A DNA stretch of 64,000 bases from assembly GCA_036489775.1 (NCBI GenBank), contig DASXFC010000058.1, positions 1 to 64,000 on the forward strand, given 5' to 3'. Positions 9,323 through 17,888 of this stretch are shown here, one piece after another. The position numbers were made by a program, and so were the translations under genes. Source of the DNA: Bog-473 sp036489775 (GTDB lineage: Bacteria; Actinomycetota; Acidimicrobiia; Acidimicrobiales; RAAP-2). The notes under the pieces were generated by a model. That model was not told the DNA's origin and made no database searches. It worked only from the letters and a program-made list of their open reading frames with translations. Within the stretch, counting starts at the first letter, position 1; the number at the start of each line of letters is the position of its first letter.

Positions 9323-11803
9323 ATGCGCGATCAGTCCGCATCAGAGACACTTCCGCACATGTTCAGACATGGAAAAGCGGGCATGTACGGAACTGGGACA
9401 ACACCCAGGCGGAGGCAACTTCGATCGGCGATCGGATTGGCGGCAGCTGTGACTGCGGTGCTGTCGAGCGCCATTGGCGCCGATCTCGTGACCGGAGTCG
9501 GCGTCGCCTCAGCGGCTCCCACCACGACTACGGCGAGCTGCGGCTATGGCAGCGGCGGGCCCGAGGCAGGGACCCTCTGCTGGTTGGACATGAGTAATTA
9601 CAGCGAGTCGGCGGCTGAGGCTGCGGGCGGCCAGCAGATGTCGGTGACGCTGCCGGGTGGCGACATCGTCTCGTTCACCGTCACCAATACGCCGGTGGGC
9701 ACGCGCGGCTTCTCGGCCGTCTACGCCCACGCTTTCCCGACCTACAGCGGGGCCTACATCGGCAATCGGGCCTATACGGGGACGCCTGGGAAGCCGGCCT
9801 TTTACCAGACCACTGACGGGGGCACCGACCAGGTGACGCTCTCGGGCATCAGCGTCACCGACGCAGATGACAACCCCGTGAGTAGCTACGGATTCGTGGT
9901 GGCGGACGCCGAGGCCTCTTCTTCGAGCGAGAAGATCATCTTCAGTTCCGATCAGGACCTCAGCAGCATCGGGGGTGCCGAAACCTCGGGTGCGACGACC
10001 TACCACTACTGCGGAACCGAATTCAGCGGGGTCGGCTCGACCACGGTGACCTGTGTCGGCAACAGCGCTCCGTATGGTGCCGCCGTCCTGCAGGCCGACA
10101 CCCCCACCACCATCAGCGCTCAGCTCTACGGTGGTGGACTCGAAGGCGTCGCCTTCGCCGTGGTGACCTCGAAGGTCTCGGTTACCGACGATGTGGTGAG
10201 CCGGGCCAACTCCTCGGACTCCTTCGACGTCTCGGCCACCGATCCCTCGGGTTCGGTGCTCAACAGCGCCTCCACCGGCCCGGCGCCCTCGACGACAGCG
10301 ACGACCGGTACCATTACCGTGCTGCCGACATCGTCGGGCGCCTACACGCTGGCCCAGGTGGCCACGCCCGGATCCGGGACCGTGCTCTCCAACTACATCG
10401 TCTCGTGGTCATGCACCGACAACGGAACGGCGTACCCGGTCACCCCTTCGGCTGACGGGACCACCGCGTCAGTGGTCCCCGTGCCCGGTGACGACATTGC
10501 GTGCACTGTGACCGATACGGCTGATCCACCGGCCGACCTGGGTATCACCAAGACAGGACCGGCGACCGTGATCCCCGGGGCACCGATCAACTGGACCCTC
10601 GACGTGCACAACTACGGGCCCTACGCCGACAACAGCTTCACCGTATCGGACCCGGTGCCGACCTCAGTTACCGCCGTGGCCACCACGACCCCCGGGTGCA
10701 GCGTGGCCGCCAACACGGTGACCTGCACCGAAGGCCCCCTGGCCGACGGAGCGGACCAGGTCATCACTGTGACCGGCACGGCACCAACTGCAACTAGCGG
10801 TGGCAGCGTGGTCAACACCGCATCGATCACCAGCAGCTCGAACCCCGATCCCAACTCGGCCAACAACCAGGCCAGCTCGACCACTGTCGTCGAGGCGCCG
10901 GTCACGGTTGGCGGCGTCGTCTACCACGACAGCAACGGCAACGGGACCCAGGACTCAGGTGAGCCCGGGATCTCGGGCGTGACGGTCACTCTGGCGACCA
11001 CGTCGGGAGGGGCGGTCACTGACTTCGACGGCAATCCGGTCGGGCCCCAGGTCACCAACGCTAGCGGCGACTATGATTTCACCAACTTGTCGCCCGGCCA
11101 GTACGTAGTGGACGTGGCAAGCTCGCAGACTGCCCTCAGCGGGGCGGGCTACACCCCGGACAGTGCCAATAAGGGCTCGGTCACCACGCCGGTCATCGCC
11201 TCGGGCGGTTCCGACGCCGCGGTCGACTTCGGCTACGTCAAGTACATCGACGCCTGCTTGGGCACCGGGCTGAGTCTGGGCACCCTCGTCTTTGGTCAGA
11301 CCACGACTCCGGATTCGCCCTGTACCAATGACCCGGCCAACCTGATCAATATCCACCAGACATTCGCCCCCAATCTCGGACTTCTCTCATCCCAGGAACC
11401 TTCGGTGACTGTCTCTGCGCTTACCGGTGCGACCGAAACCGCCGCTGGGTCGGCCGCCGCTCAGGCGGATCTGGCCAGCGTGACGATCAGTGTGCCGACT
11501 CTCGCACTGACCATCCAGATCACCGGCCTCGAGTCTTCTGCCCAGGCGTCGGTCCCGGGTGGGGGCTGCACGACGGTGCTGAGCGGTTTTTCCCAGATCG
11601 GGACATTGACGATCGACGGGATTGCCATTCCAGTGGGAACGACGTCGCTCACGGTTCCGTTCGGCCTGGGCACCCTCTCGCTCAACCAGAGGACGACGAC
11701 ATCAAACTCGATCACGGAAACAGCATTGAGTTTGAACTCGCCGTTGATCCCCGCCCTTGATCTCACGATCGGGCAGTCTTTCGCCCAAGAGGGTTGCGAC
11801 TGA
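9323..11803 (+). CDS. Secreted surface protein with DUF11 and SdrD B-like domains
   Basis: An 826-residue exported protein. A basic n-region (TPRRRQLR) and hydrophobic stretch end near the ASAAP signal peptidase site (about residue 65). Then come an unassigned extracellular domain, a DUF11-type repeat (about 405-500, starting ADLGITKTGPATVIPG), an SdrD B-like domain (about 530-640, with GGVVYHDSNGNGTQDSGEPG, a calcium-binding-like signature) and a C-terminal beta-rich domain. No LPXTG anchor is seen. The start at ATG 9323 has AGGTGAGG six bases upstream; ATG 9383 would give a more usual signal length. The gene has lower G+C than its neighbours. It lies directly upstream of the RiPP-like precursor gene on the same strand. 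Confidence 0.75.
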   Translation: MRDQSASETLPHMFRHGKAGMYGTGTTPRRRQLRSAIGLAAAVTAVLSSAIGADLVTGVGVASAAPTTTTASCGYGSGGPEAGTLCWLDMSNYSESAAEAAGGQQMSVTLPGGDIVSFTVTNTPVGTRGFSAVYAHAFPTYSGAYIGNRAYTGTPGKPAFYQTTDGGTDQVTLSGISVTDADDNPVSSYGFVVADAEASSSSEKIIFSSDQDLSSIGGAETSGATTYHYCGTEFSGVGSTTVTCVGNSAPYGAAVLQADTPTTISAQLYGGGLEGVAFAVVTSKVSVTDDVVSRANSSDSFDVSATDPSGSVLNSASTGPAPSTTATTGTITVLPTSSGAYTLAQVATPGSGTVLSNYIVSWSCTDNGTAYPVTPSADGTTASVVPVPGDDIACTVTDTADPPADLGITKTGPATVIPGAPINWTLDVHNYGPYADNSFTVSDPVPTSVTAVATTTPGCSVAANTVTCTEGPLADGADQVITVTGTAPTATSGGSVVNTASITSSSNPDPNSANNQASSTTVVEAPVTVGGVVYHDSNGNGTQDSGEPGISGVTVTLATTSGGAVTDFDGNPVGPQVTNASGDYDFTNLSPGQYVVDVASSQTALSGAGYTPDSANKGSVTTPVIASGGSDAAVDFGYVKYIDACLGTGLSLGTLVFGQTTTPDSPCTNDPANLINIHQTFAPNLGLLSSQEPSVTVSALTGATETAAGSAAAQADLASVTISVPTLALTIQITGLESSAQASVPGGGCTTVLSGFSQIGTLTIDGIAIPVGTTSLTVPFGLGTLSLNQRTTTSNSITETALSLNSPLIPALDLTIGQSFAQEGCD

Positions 11804-11895
11804 TCCAGCATCTGGCCAAAAAGAAGGGGGTGCGCTGAAACCGGCTCACCTCAGCTTCCAACCCGTTCCTAGAGCAGCGACAGAGGAGAAGTCAC

Positions 11896-12030
11896 ATGAT
11901 TGAGCAGGACGAAGCAGCCATCGTCAGCGAGAACGAGGCCTACGAGGCGCCGACGTTGCGGACACTCGGGACGATCGGTGAGGTGACCAAGGGCGGGACC
12001 GTCATCGGGCTCAGCATTGTTCTTCCCTGA
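11896..12030 (+). CDS. RiPP precursor-like peptide with lasso-type leader
   Basis: A 44-codon gene, ATG 11896 to TGA 12028-12030, with a strong ribosome site (GAGGAG, seven bases upstream). The acidic N-terminus is followed by YEAPTLRTLG (16-25), which fits the lasso-leader rule Y-x-x-P-x-L-x-x-x-G that binds the RRE protein. A threonine stands at T31, two residues before a glycine-starting tail, as at the leader-core junction of lasso precursors. The predicted core, GGTVIGLSIVLP, is hydrophobic and has no Asp or Glu at positions 7-9, so the classical macrolactam ring cannot form. No cyclase, RRE or B2 protease gene is seen in the window. It may be an orphan precursor served in trans, a different modification class, or a relic. 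Confidence 0.65.
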   Translation: MIEQDEAAIVSENEAYEAPTLRTLGTIGEVTKGGTVIGLSIVLP

Positions 12031-12048
12031 GCCAGGCGGCCTCGCTCG

Positions 12049-12271
12049 TCATGTCGGGATCTTCTTCGACCAGGCTGGCCAGGCCCGCCACTGAGTCGAG
12101 AAGCGGCAAAGGTGGAGAGGAAAGAATCGGTCGATCGACTCCTTGGTGCGCGTGAACTCGAATAGGCCCGACGGGTGCCACCCACCGCCCGGCCGCTGGC
12201 CCGCCGAGTTGATGACGATGGTGCAGGCCCAGCGCTCTTCCTTCTGACGCGGCGGTGGGAACGTAGGCCAC
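12049..12271 (-). pseudogene. Decayed YceH-like fragment
   Basis: On the minus strand this stretch encodes QKEERWACTIVINSAGQR, almost the same as QKEERWACTIVTNTAGWR in the intact YceH gene at 7298-7996. At DNA level 12200-12248 matches 7491-7539 at 45 of 49 positions by hand count, in the same orientation. Nothing upstream resembles the YceH N-terminal winged helices, so it is a 3' remnant of a second copy. The exact limits are uncertain. Confidence 0.55.
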
Positions 12272-12313
12272 GGCTCCGGCCCAGAGTCGGCGCCGACCGA
12301 GGCGATGACTCGC

Positions 12314-13159
12314 TCAGAGCCAGAAAGAACCAATCGCCTCAGCCTCGGCCTGGCCAATCCTCCGGCCCTCACGCGCCGACGGTCCACGGGTTGAAGGTGA
12401 GAGCGGGTTGATGCCAAAGGCAGCCGTTGAAGCGATGTCGCCGTAGATCAGCCTTACCGCAGCCGGAGACAGCTCTTCGATCTCGTCGTCGAGGTTCCCC
12501 CATGGCTGAGGTGCGGATGCCTGCGCCGGGGTGATGATGAGGACACGGTCGCACCCAGCAGCCAGGTCGGCATTGGTGCCGGAACGGACGCCACCGTCGA
12601 TGTAGCGGTGATCACCGATGGAGACAGGCGGCCATATGCCCGGCACCGCGCAACTGGCAGCGACGGCATCAACCAGGTCGACGTTCGAATCCTTCGTGAA
12701 CACCCTGAGGTCGCCAGTTTCGGCATCGACCGCGGTGAGGTACAGAGTGCTCTGGGGCCAGCTGCTCTCCGGTAGGCGCGCCGCCACGGCCGCACGCCGA
12801 AGCTCCTCACTGACAGTGGAACTCGTCAGAGCCAGGGTGCCGATTCGCCGTCTCATGTCGTCAGGGCCGGTGGAACCGGCCGAAGCGCTGACGAATCTGC
12901 CCATCAACTCTTCGAGATTCAGTTGCACCTCGAGCTCGCTGGATTGTTCACTGAGCTGGCGTGCGTAGAGATCGTCGATCGTCGCCCTGCTGGTGATCTG
13001 GGCCGCCACCGCCGATCCGGCCGAGGTGCCGACAATGACATCCGCCTGCCGCAGGCCCGTCAATAGATCGGCATTGACGTCTCCGATCCCGCGAAGAACG
13101 CCAATTTCCCACGCTATGCCGGCCACTCCTCCTCCAGCAAGAACAAGTGCCCGCTTCAT
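12314..13159 (-). CDS. Patatin-like phospholipase
   Basis: A 281-residue protein of the bacterial patatin family. It has the oxyanion motif LAGGGVAG (8-14), the nucleophile elbow GTSAG with S46, and the dyad aspartate D188 in YIDGG. It probably hydrolyses acyl esters of lipids in the cytoplasm; no signal peptide is visible. The start at ATG 13159 places the family N-terminus (MKRALVLAGGG) correctly; a TTG 14 codons upstream overlaps the previous gene. It lies 16 bases downstream of the esterase gene, so the two are likely co-transcribed. Confidence 0.85.
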   Translation of the reverse strand: MKRALVLAGGGVAGIAWEIGVLRGIGDVNADLLTGLRQADVIVGTSAGSAVAAQITSRATIDDLYARQLSEQSSELEVQLNLEELMGRFVSASAGSTGPDDMRRRIGTLALTSSTVSEELRRAAVAARLPESSWPQSTLYLTAVDAETGDLRVFTKDSNVDLVDAVAASCAVPGIWPPVSIGDHRYIDGGVRSGTNADLAAGCDRVLIITPAQASAPQPWGNLDDEIEELSPAAVRLIYGDIASTAAFGINPLSPSTRGPSAREGRRIGQAEAEAIGSFWL

Positions 13160-13175
13160 TGGGGCCGCCAGCCCG

Positions 13176-14126
13176 TCATAGGTACCGGTTGGCCTCGGCA
13201 ATCATGAGGTCCATGGTCTCGTAGGACCGCTTGGTCAGCCGGGTCATGAGCAAGTAGCCATGGGGCATGTCGTCCATGTGGAGGTGCTTCACTTCGACGC
13301 CCGCATCCCGGTAGGACGCGGCCAGCGCGACGCCCTCGTTCCGCAGCACGTCGTATTGACACGTGACGACGAGCGCCGGCGGCAGGTCCTTGTGGTCGGC
13401 GAACGCGGGGCTCACGAGCGGGTCGGCCGGGTCGATGTCGGTGCAGTACATGGCGACCATGGTCTCGGCGACCTTCGGAGTGACCCCGGGATTGCCGGCG
13501 TTTCCCTCACTCCAGTCGATGGAGCTCGTGGTGAAGTCGGTGAGCGGGTAGATCGGCGCATGGTGGGCGAGCCGTGGGCCGTTGTGGTCGCGGCTCCAGA
13601 GCGCCAGCAACGCGGTGAAGTTGCCACCTGCGCTTTCTCCACCAATCGCGATGCGATCGGGGTCGAGCCCTCCGGGTGCCTCCTTGGCCATCCAGGTCAG
13701 GACGTCCTGGCAGTCCTCGATCCCGGCCGGGAAGGGATGTTCGGGAGCCAGTCGGTATGACAGGCCGATGACCACGAAACCGCTGCGATCGGCCAGCTCA
13801 CGACAGACGTGGTCGCAGAAGTTGACCCCACCGGCGGCGAATCCGCCACCGTGAATGAACAAGTAGCCGGGCGCCCCGGGGGCGGTGTCGGGGCGCCGGT
13901 AGATGCGCGTATGGATCGGGCCGCCGCGGCCTTCAACCTGAACGTCCTCGGTGTCGATCGTCGCGGTGACCTTGCGCGTCATGAGAGCGGGGTTCTCGTT
14001 GGCGATCCGTTCCGCGTAGGGCTTTCTCAAGAACGACTCCATGGTGGGCCCGACATGGAGCTTGCCGAGCGCGTTGATCGCGCCCAACAGCGCGCGCATC
14101 GGTTGCGCCATCGGTGTGTTCGACAC
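13176..14126 (-). CDS. Alpha/beta hydrolase (hormone-sensitive lipase family esterase)
   Basis: This 316-residue esterase has the HGGGF oxyanion motif (92-96) and the nucleophile motif GESAGG with S165. An aspartate follows in DPLVSPAF, and the triad histidine lies in MPHGYLL near the C-terminus. It should hydrolyse short or medium carboxylic esters. The GTG start at 14126 follows an AAGGGGG ribosome site. It is the first gene of a two-gene unit with the patatin, suggesting joint lipid or ester turnover. Confidence 0.88.
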   Translation of the reverse strand: MSNTPMAQPMRALLGAINALGKLHVGPTMESFLRKPYAERIANENPALMTRKVTATIDTEDVQVEGRGGPIHTRIYRRPDTAPGAPGYLFIHGGGFAAGGVNFCDHVCRELADRSGFVVIGLSYRLAPEHPFPAGIEDCQDVLTWMAKEAPGGLDPDRIAIGGESAGGNFTALLALWSRDHNGPRLAHHAPIYPLTDFTTSSIDWSEGNAGNPGVTPKVAETMVAMYCTDIDPADPLVSPAFADHKDLPPALVVTCQYDVLRNEGVALAASYRDAGVEVKHLHMDDMPHGYLLMTRLTKRSYETMDLMIAEANRYL

Positions 14127-14217
14127 GGGACCCCCTTCTACAGCCCACCTCGATGGTTGGCCTGAGACTCAGCGTACCGTTTGGCCGATCGCCGACATCA
14201 GACCCTCACACAGTGGA

Positions 14218-15636
14218 TTACCGCTGCATCGCCTTGGTCTCGACGAACTCTTCGAGGCCGTACCGACCCCGCTCACGCCCGATGCCCGACTGCTTGTAAC
14301 CGCCGAAGGGTGCGCTCGGGTTGAACTGGCCGCCGTTGATGTCGACCTGACCGGTCCGCATCTGACGGGCTACCCGCTCGGCCCGGGCCTTGTCGCCCGA
14401 CCACACCGCACCGGCCAGGCCATAAGGCGTGCCGTTGGCGATCTCGATCGCTTCCTCTTCGGTGTCGTAGGGGATGATCGAGAGCACGGGGCCGAAGATT
14501 TCTTCCTTGGCGATCGTCATGTCCGGCGACACCTCGGAGAAGATGGTCTGCTGGACGTAGAAGCCCTTGTCGAGCCCCTCGGGGGCGTCGGGGCCACCGG
14601 CGATGAGCTTGGCGCCCTCCTCGATCCCCTTGTTGATGTAGCCGCGCACCCGGTCGCGCTGCACGGCCGACACGAGCGGGCCCAGCAGTTTGCCGGCCGC
14701 GAACGGGTCGCCCGGGGCGAAGCCGGCGGCCGCGCCGGCGGCCAGTTCCTCCACCTCGGCCAGCCTGGCCCGGGGCACCAGCATGCGGGTCAGGGCCGAG
14801 CAGGTCTGACCCGAGTTGAGGAAGCAACCGAAGAGGCCAGCCGGGACGGCGGTGGCGAAGTCGGCGTCGTCGAGCAGGATGTTGGCGGACTTGCCGCCCA
14901 GTTCGAGCGACACCCGCTTGATGGAGTCAGCGGCCAGCTCCATGACCCGCTTGCCGGCCCGGGTGGAGCCGGTGAAGGAGACCATGTCGACCTTGGGGTG
15001 AGCGGCGATGGCCTCGCCCACCACCGGGCCGACGCCGGTGACCAGGTTGAAGACACCGGCCGGCAGGCCGACCTCGTGGATGACCTCGGCCAGAATGAAG
15101 GCGTTGATCGGGGCCACCTCGCTCGGCTTGAGCACCACGGTGCAGCCGGCGGCCAGGGCGGGGGCCACCTTGAGCACGACCTGATAGAGCGGGTAGTTCC
15201 ACGGCGTGATGGCGCCGACCACCCCGACCGGCTCGCGCACGACCAGCGAGTTGCCGATCTCCTCTTCCCATTCGAAGGACTCGGCGGCCTTGGCGGCGTC
15301 GGCGAAGGCACCGGCGGGCAGCCCCACCTGGATCCCCCCGGCCAGCGTCATCGGCATGCCGACTTCCTTGGCGATGATCTGGGCGATCTCGTCGGTGCGG
15401 GCGGCCAGCGCCTCGCCGATACGGGTTAACAACTTGGCCCGCTCCTCACGCGAGGTCTGTGACCAGGCCGGGAAGGCGGCGGCGGCGGCCTGGACGGCCT
15501 TGTCGACGTCCTCGGGGGTGCCATCGGGGATGGTGGCGAAGACCTCTTCGGTGCCCGAGTTGATGACCTCGAGGACGCCCTTGCCGGTCGAAGGCACCCA
15601 GGCCCCGTTGATGTAGATCTTGTCGCGTACGTCCAT
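14218..15636 (-). CDS. Aldehyde dehydrogenase family protein
   Basis: A 472-residue NAD(P)-dependent aldehyde dehydrogenase with the catalytic cysteine C279 (NSGQTCSA), the general base E245 (SLELGGKS), the PWNYP segment, and FTGSTRAGK for cofactor binding. All active-site residues are present. The aldehyde is unknown. It is read alone from a start at ATG 15636; a perfect palindrome at 15697-15711 lies about 60 bases upstream. Confidence 0.92.
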   Translation of the reverse strand: MDVRDKIYINGAWVPSTGKGVLEVINSGTEEVFATIPDGTPEDVDKAVQAAAAAFPAWSQTSREERAKLLTRIGEALAARTDEIAQIIAKEVGMPMTLAGGIQVGLPAGAFADAAKAAESFEWEEEIGNSLVVREPVGVVGAITPWNYPLYQVVLKVAPALAAGCTVVLKPSEVAPINAFILAEVIHEVGLPAGVFNLVTGVGPVVGEAIAAHPKVDMVSFTGSTRAGKRVMELAADSIKRVSLELGGKSANILLDDADFATAVPAGLFGCFLNSGQTCSALTRMLVPRARLAEVEELAAGAAAGFAPGDPFAAGKLLGPLVSAVQRDRVRGYINKGIEEGAKLIAGGPDAPEGLDKGFYVQQTIFSEVSPDMTIAKEEIFGPVLSIIPYDTEEEAIEIANGTPYGLAGAVWSGDKARAERVARQMRTGQVDINGGQFNPSAPFGGYKQSGIGRERGRYGLEEFVETKAMQR

Positions 15637-15696
15637 GGGAAAGCCCTCCCTGTCGATTCAGTCGATCCCGTCGCGGGTGATGAAACTCACCATACT

Positions 15697-15711
15697 CATA
15701 CCGCCGGTATG
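15697..15711. promoter_or_regulatory. Palindrome upstream of the aldehyde dehydrogenase gene
   Basis: A perfect inverted repeat, CATACC-GCC-GGTATG, differs from the shared CTGAC-N6-GTCAG operators. On the minus strand a TATGGT box lies just downstream, so the palindrome would sit between the -35 and -10 regions, as expected for a repressor site. Confidence 0.4.
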
Positions 15712-15751
15712 CCCGCCCGCCGCCACCCTGGGCTCCGGTTGAGTGTGCTGC

Positions 15752-16642
15752 TCAATCCTTCTTGCCCAGCAGCGGGTGGTCGCCCATGCCGACGGGCTGG
15801 AGGTGCTGGCCCAGCACCTCGTGGAAGTGGTCGGCCACCTCCTGGGGCGTCCAGCCGCCCTCGCGCCACATGGTGGCGATCTGCCGCGGCGTCTGGAACA
15901 GGGTGTAGGCGAAACCGGTGCGGCCCAGCATCTGGCCGTTCACGTACGACGCACCCTCCGAGGCCAGGAAGGCGATCAGCGGCGCGTTGAGGGCAGCATC
16001 CTGATCGGCCGGGGCCTCGCCACCCTTGTAGAGGTTCTCGGTCATGCGGGTGAACCCGGCCGGGGCCACCCCGTTGACGGTGATGCCGTATTTGCCCAGC
16101 TCGAGCGCCCACACGAACGTCATCCCCATGATCGCCGCCTTGGCCGCCCCGTAGTTGGTCTGCCCGAAGTTGCCCCGCAGCCCGGCCGACGACGTGATGT
16201 TGATGATGCGGCCGTATTCGGCGTCCTTCATCAGCGGGGCGGCATGGCGCACCGTGTTGAAGGTGCCCTTCTGGTGCACCGCGATCACGGCGTCGTAGTC
16301 GGCTTCGTCCATCTTGATCAGGGTGCGGTCCCGCACGATGCCGGCGTTGTTCACCAGAATGTCGATCTTCCCGAAATTGTCGACCGCGGTGGTGATGATG
16401 CGCCCGGCCGCTTCGAAGTCGCTGACGGAGTCATGGTTCGGCACTGCCGTGCCCCCCGCCGCCTTGATTTCGGCACAGACGAGTGCGGCGGGATCCTCCT
16501 GCGTGCCCTCACCACCGAGCGACACGCCGACATCGTTGACCACGACCCTCGCCCCTTCGGAGGCCAGGCAGAGCGCGATGTCCCGCCCGATGCCCCGACC
16601 CGCACCCGTCACCACCGCCGCACGACCTTCGAGAAGTCCCAT
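15752..16642 (-). CDS. SDR family oxidoreductase, MFE-2-like 3-hydroxyacyl-CoA dehydrogenase
   Basis: A 296-residue short-chain dehydrogenase: TGAGRGIG (12-19), NNAG (98-101), catalytic serine at 151-152, and Y164-x3-K168. The insertion after the second strand (VGVSLGGEG) and the QTNYGAAKA segment resemble the dehydrogenase part of peroxisomal multifunctional enzyme 2, so a 3-hydroxyacyl-CoA substrate is likely but not certain. The C-terminal 60 residues extend beyond the SDR core. The start is ATG 16642. Operator site B lies 33 bases upstream and is shared with the divergent aldolase. Confidence 0.87.
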   Translation of the reverse strand: MGLLEGRAAVVTGAGRGIGRDIALCLASEGARVVVNDVGVSLGGEGTQEDPAALVCAEIKAAGGTAVPNHDSVSDFEAAGRIITTAVDNFGKIDILVNNAGIVRDRTLIKMDEADYDAVIAVHQKGTFNTVRHAAPLMKDAEYGRIINITSSAGLRGNFGQTNYGAAKAAIMGMTFVWALELGKYGITVNGVAPAGFTRMTENLYKGGEAPADQDAALNAPLIAFLASEGASYVNGQMLGRTGFAYTLFQTPRQIATMWREGGWTPQEVADHFHEVLGQHLQPVGMGDHPLLGKKD

Positions 16643-16674
16643 GGCCGCGGAGATTACTCCGACCTGTCGCGTTG

Positions 16675-16690
16675 CTGACAGCCGTGTCAG
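16675..16690. promoter_or_regulatory. TetR-type operator, site B
   Basis: The sequence CTGAC-AGCCGT-GTCAG is a perfect match to the shared palindrome. It sits in the 128-base gap between the divergent SDR (start 16642, minus) and class II aldolase (start 16771, plus) and could control both. Confidence 0.65.
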
Positions 16691-16770
16691 GCATCGTCGG
16701 GAGACGGATACGCTTGGCCCGAACACCGGGCGATGCGGGTCGCTCGACGAGCAGCGAGGAGTGCCCGGTC

Positions 16771-17412
16771 ATGGCCGCATTTGTTGAGGACGCCCCAGCT
16801 CAGGTGCTGGCCGCCGCCAAGGAACTTTTGGAGAAGGGACTGGTCGAGGGCACCTCGGGCAACATCTCCGCCCGGCAGGAGGACGGCAACATCGCCGTGA
16901 CTCCCTCCTCGCTCGACTACCGCATCATGGAGCTCGAGGACATCGTGGTCGTCAGCCCCGACGGCGAGGTCGTCTCGGGCCACCGCTCGCCCACCTCGGA
17001 GAAGTACCTGCATCAGGCTGTGTTGGCCGCCTACGAGGACCTGGCCGTGTGCATCCACTCCCACGCCGTGCACGCCACCATGTTCGCGGTGGCCCAACAG
17101 GACATCCCGAGCTGCATCGACGAGTTCACGGTGTACCTGGGTGGCGACATCCGCTGCACCGAGTACAGCCCGAGCGGCTCGGCCGAGCTGGGTGAGCATG
17201 TGGTCAAGGCCCTCGACGGCCGGGGCGCCGCCCTCATCGCCAACCACGGGATGGTGGCGGTCGGGACGACCATGGCCAAGGCCATGCACAACACCGCATT
17301 GGTCGAGCGCTCGGCGAAGATCATCTGGGGGGCCAAGCAACTCGGCTCTATCTACCCCCTGCCCGAGAAGGTCAACGAGAACTTCGCCACCATTTACCCG
17401 TTCATGCGCTAA
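16771..17412 (+). CDS. Class II aldolase/adducin family protein
   Basis: A 213-residue class II aldolase-type protein. It shows GTSGNIS for phosphate binding, an IHSHAVHATMF segment supplying zinc histidines, and ANHGMVAVG. Relatives include L-fuculose- and L-ribulose-phosphate enzymes and methylthioribulose dehydratase; the sequence does not separate these. The start at ATG 16771 follows GAGGAG. The RidA-like gene begins five bases after its stop, so they form a pair that could handle reactive carbonyl or imine intermediates (inference). Confidence 0.87.
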   Translation: MAAFVEDAPAQVLAAAKELLEKGLVEGTSGNISARQEDGNIAVTPSSLDYRIMELEDIVVVSPDGEVVSGHRSPTSEKYLHQAVLAAYEDLAVCIHSHAVHATMFAVAQQDIPSCIDEFTVYLGGDIRCTEYSPSGSAELGEHVVKALDGRGAALIANHGMVAVGTTMAKAMHNTALVERSAKIIWGAKQLGSIYPLPEKVNENFATIYPFMR

Positions 17413-17417
17413 GCGCC

Positions 17418-17888
17418 ATGAGCGATGGAATCATCAAGGCTCGGATGGCCGAGCTGGGCTTGACCCTGCACGGCCCCCATCCGCCCCACGACCCGCTCGA
17501 GGCCGTGGTGGTCCATGACGGCATCGCCCGCACCTCGGGCCAGCTGCCCCGGATCGACGGGCAGCTGACCTGCCTCGGCCGCCTCGGCGACACGGTCACC
17601 GTTGAAGAGGGTCGAGCGGCGGCAGCGGTTTGCGCGCTCAACGCTCTGGCCGTGCTCGAAGCTGAACTCGGCTCGCTCGACCGGATCGAGCGGGTGCTCA
17701 CGGTGACCGGTTTCGTTTCCTCGGCCCCCGACTTCTTCGAGCAGCCTGCCGTGGTCGACGGGGCCAGCAGGGTGCTGGCCGACATCTTCGGAGCAGCCGG
17801 GCGACACACCCGCTCGGCCATCGGAGTGGCCGCCCTGCCGCGCAACGGCGCCGTCGAGATCGAAGTGACGGTGGCTCTCCGCTCTTAG
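17418..17888 (+). CDS. RidA family protein
   Basis: A 156-residue YjgF/YER057c/UK114-type protein, with ARTSGQLPRIDG, a central AALNAL-like helix and a C-terminal EIEVTVAL strand. Canonical RidA hydrolyses reactive enamine/imine intermediates using an arginine; this belongs to a divergent longer subgroup, so that activity is not assured. It is the second gene after the class II aldolase. Its end overlaps the convergent methyltransferase by four bases. Confidence 0.82.
   Translation: MSDGIIKARMAELGLTLHGPHPPHDPLEAVVVHDGIARTSGQLPRIDGQLTCLGRLGDTVTVEEGRAAAAVCALNALAVLEAELGSLDRIERVLTVTGFVSSAPDFFEQPAVVDGASRVLADIFGAAGRHTRSAIGVAALPRNGAVEIEVTVALRS

Noticed and set aside
11896..12030. Calling the peptide a genuine lasso peptide
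   Set aside because: There is no Asp or Glu at core positions 7-9 and no cyclase, RRE or B2 gene in the window; only the leader type is supported.
14041..15429. 462-codon open frame on the plus strand opposite the aldehyde dehydrogenase gene
   Set aside because: Gly/His/Arg-rich shadow of the dehydrogenase gene, without domain or ribosome site.
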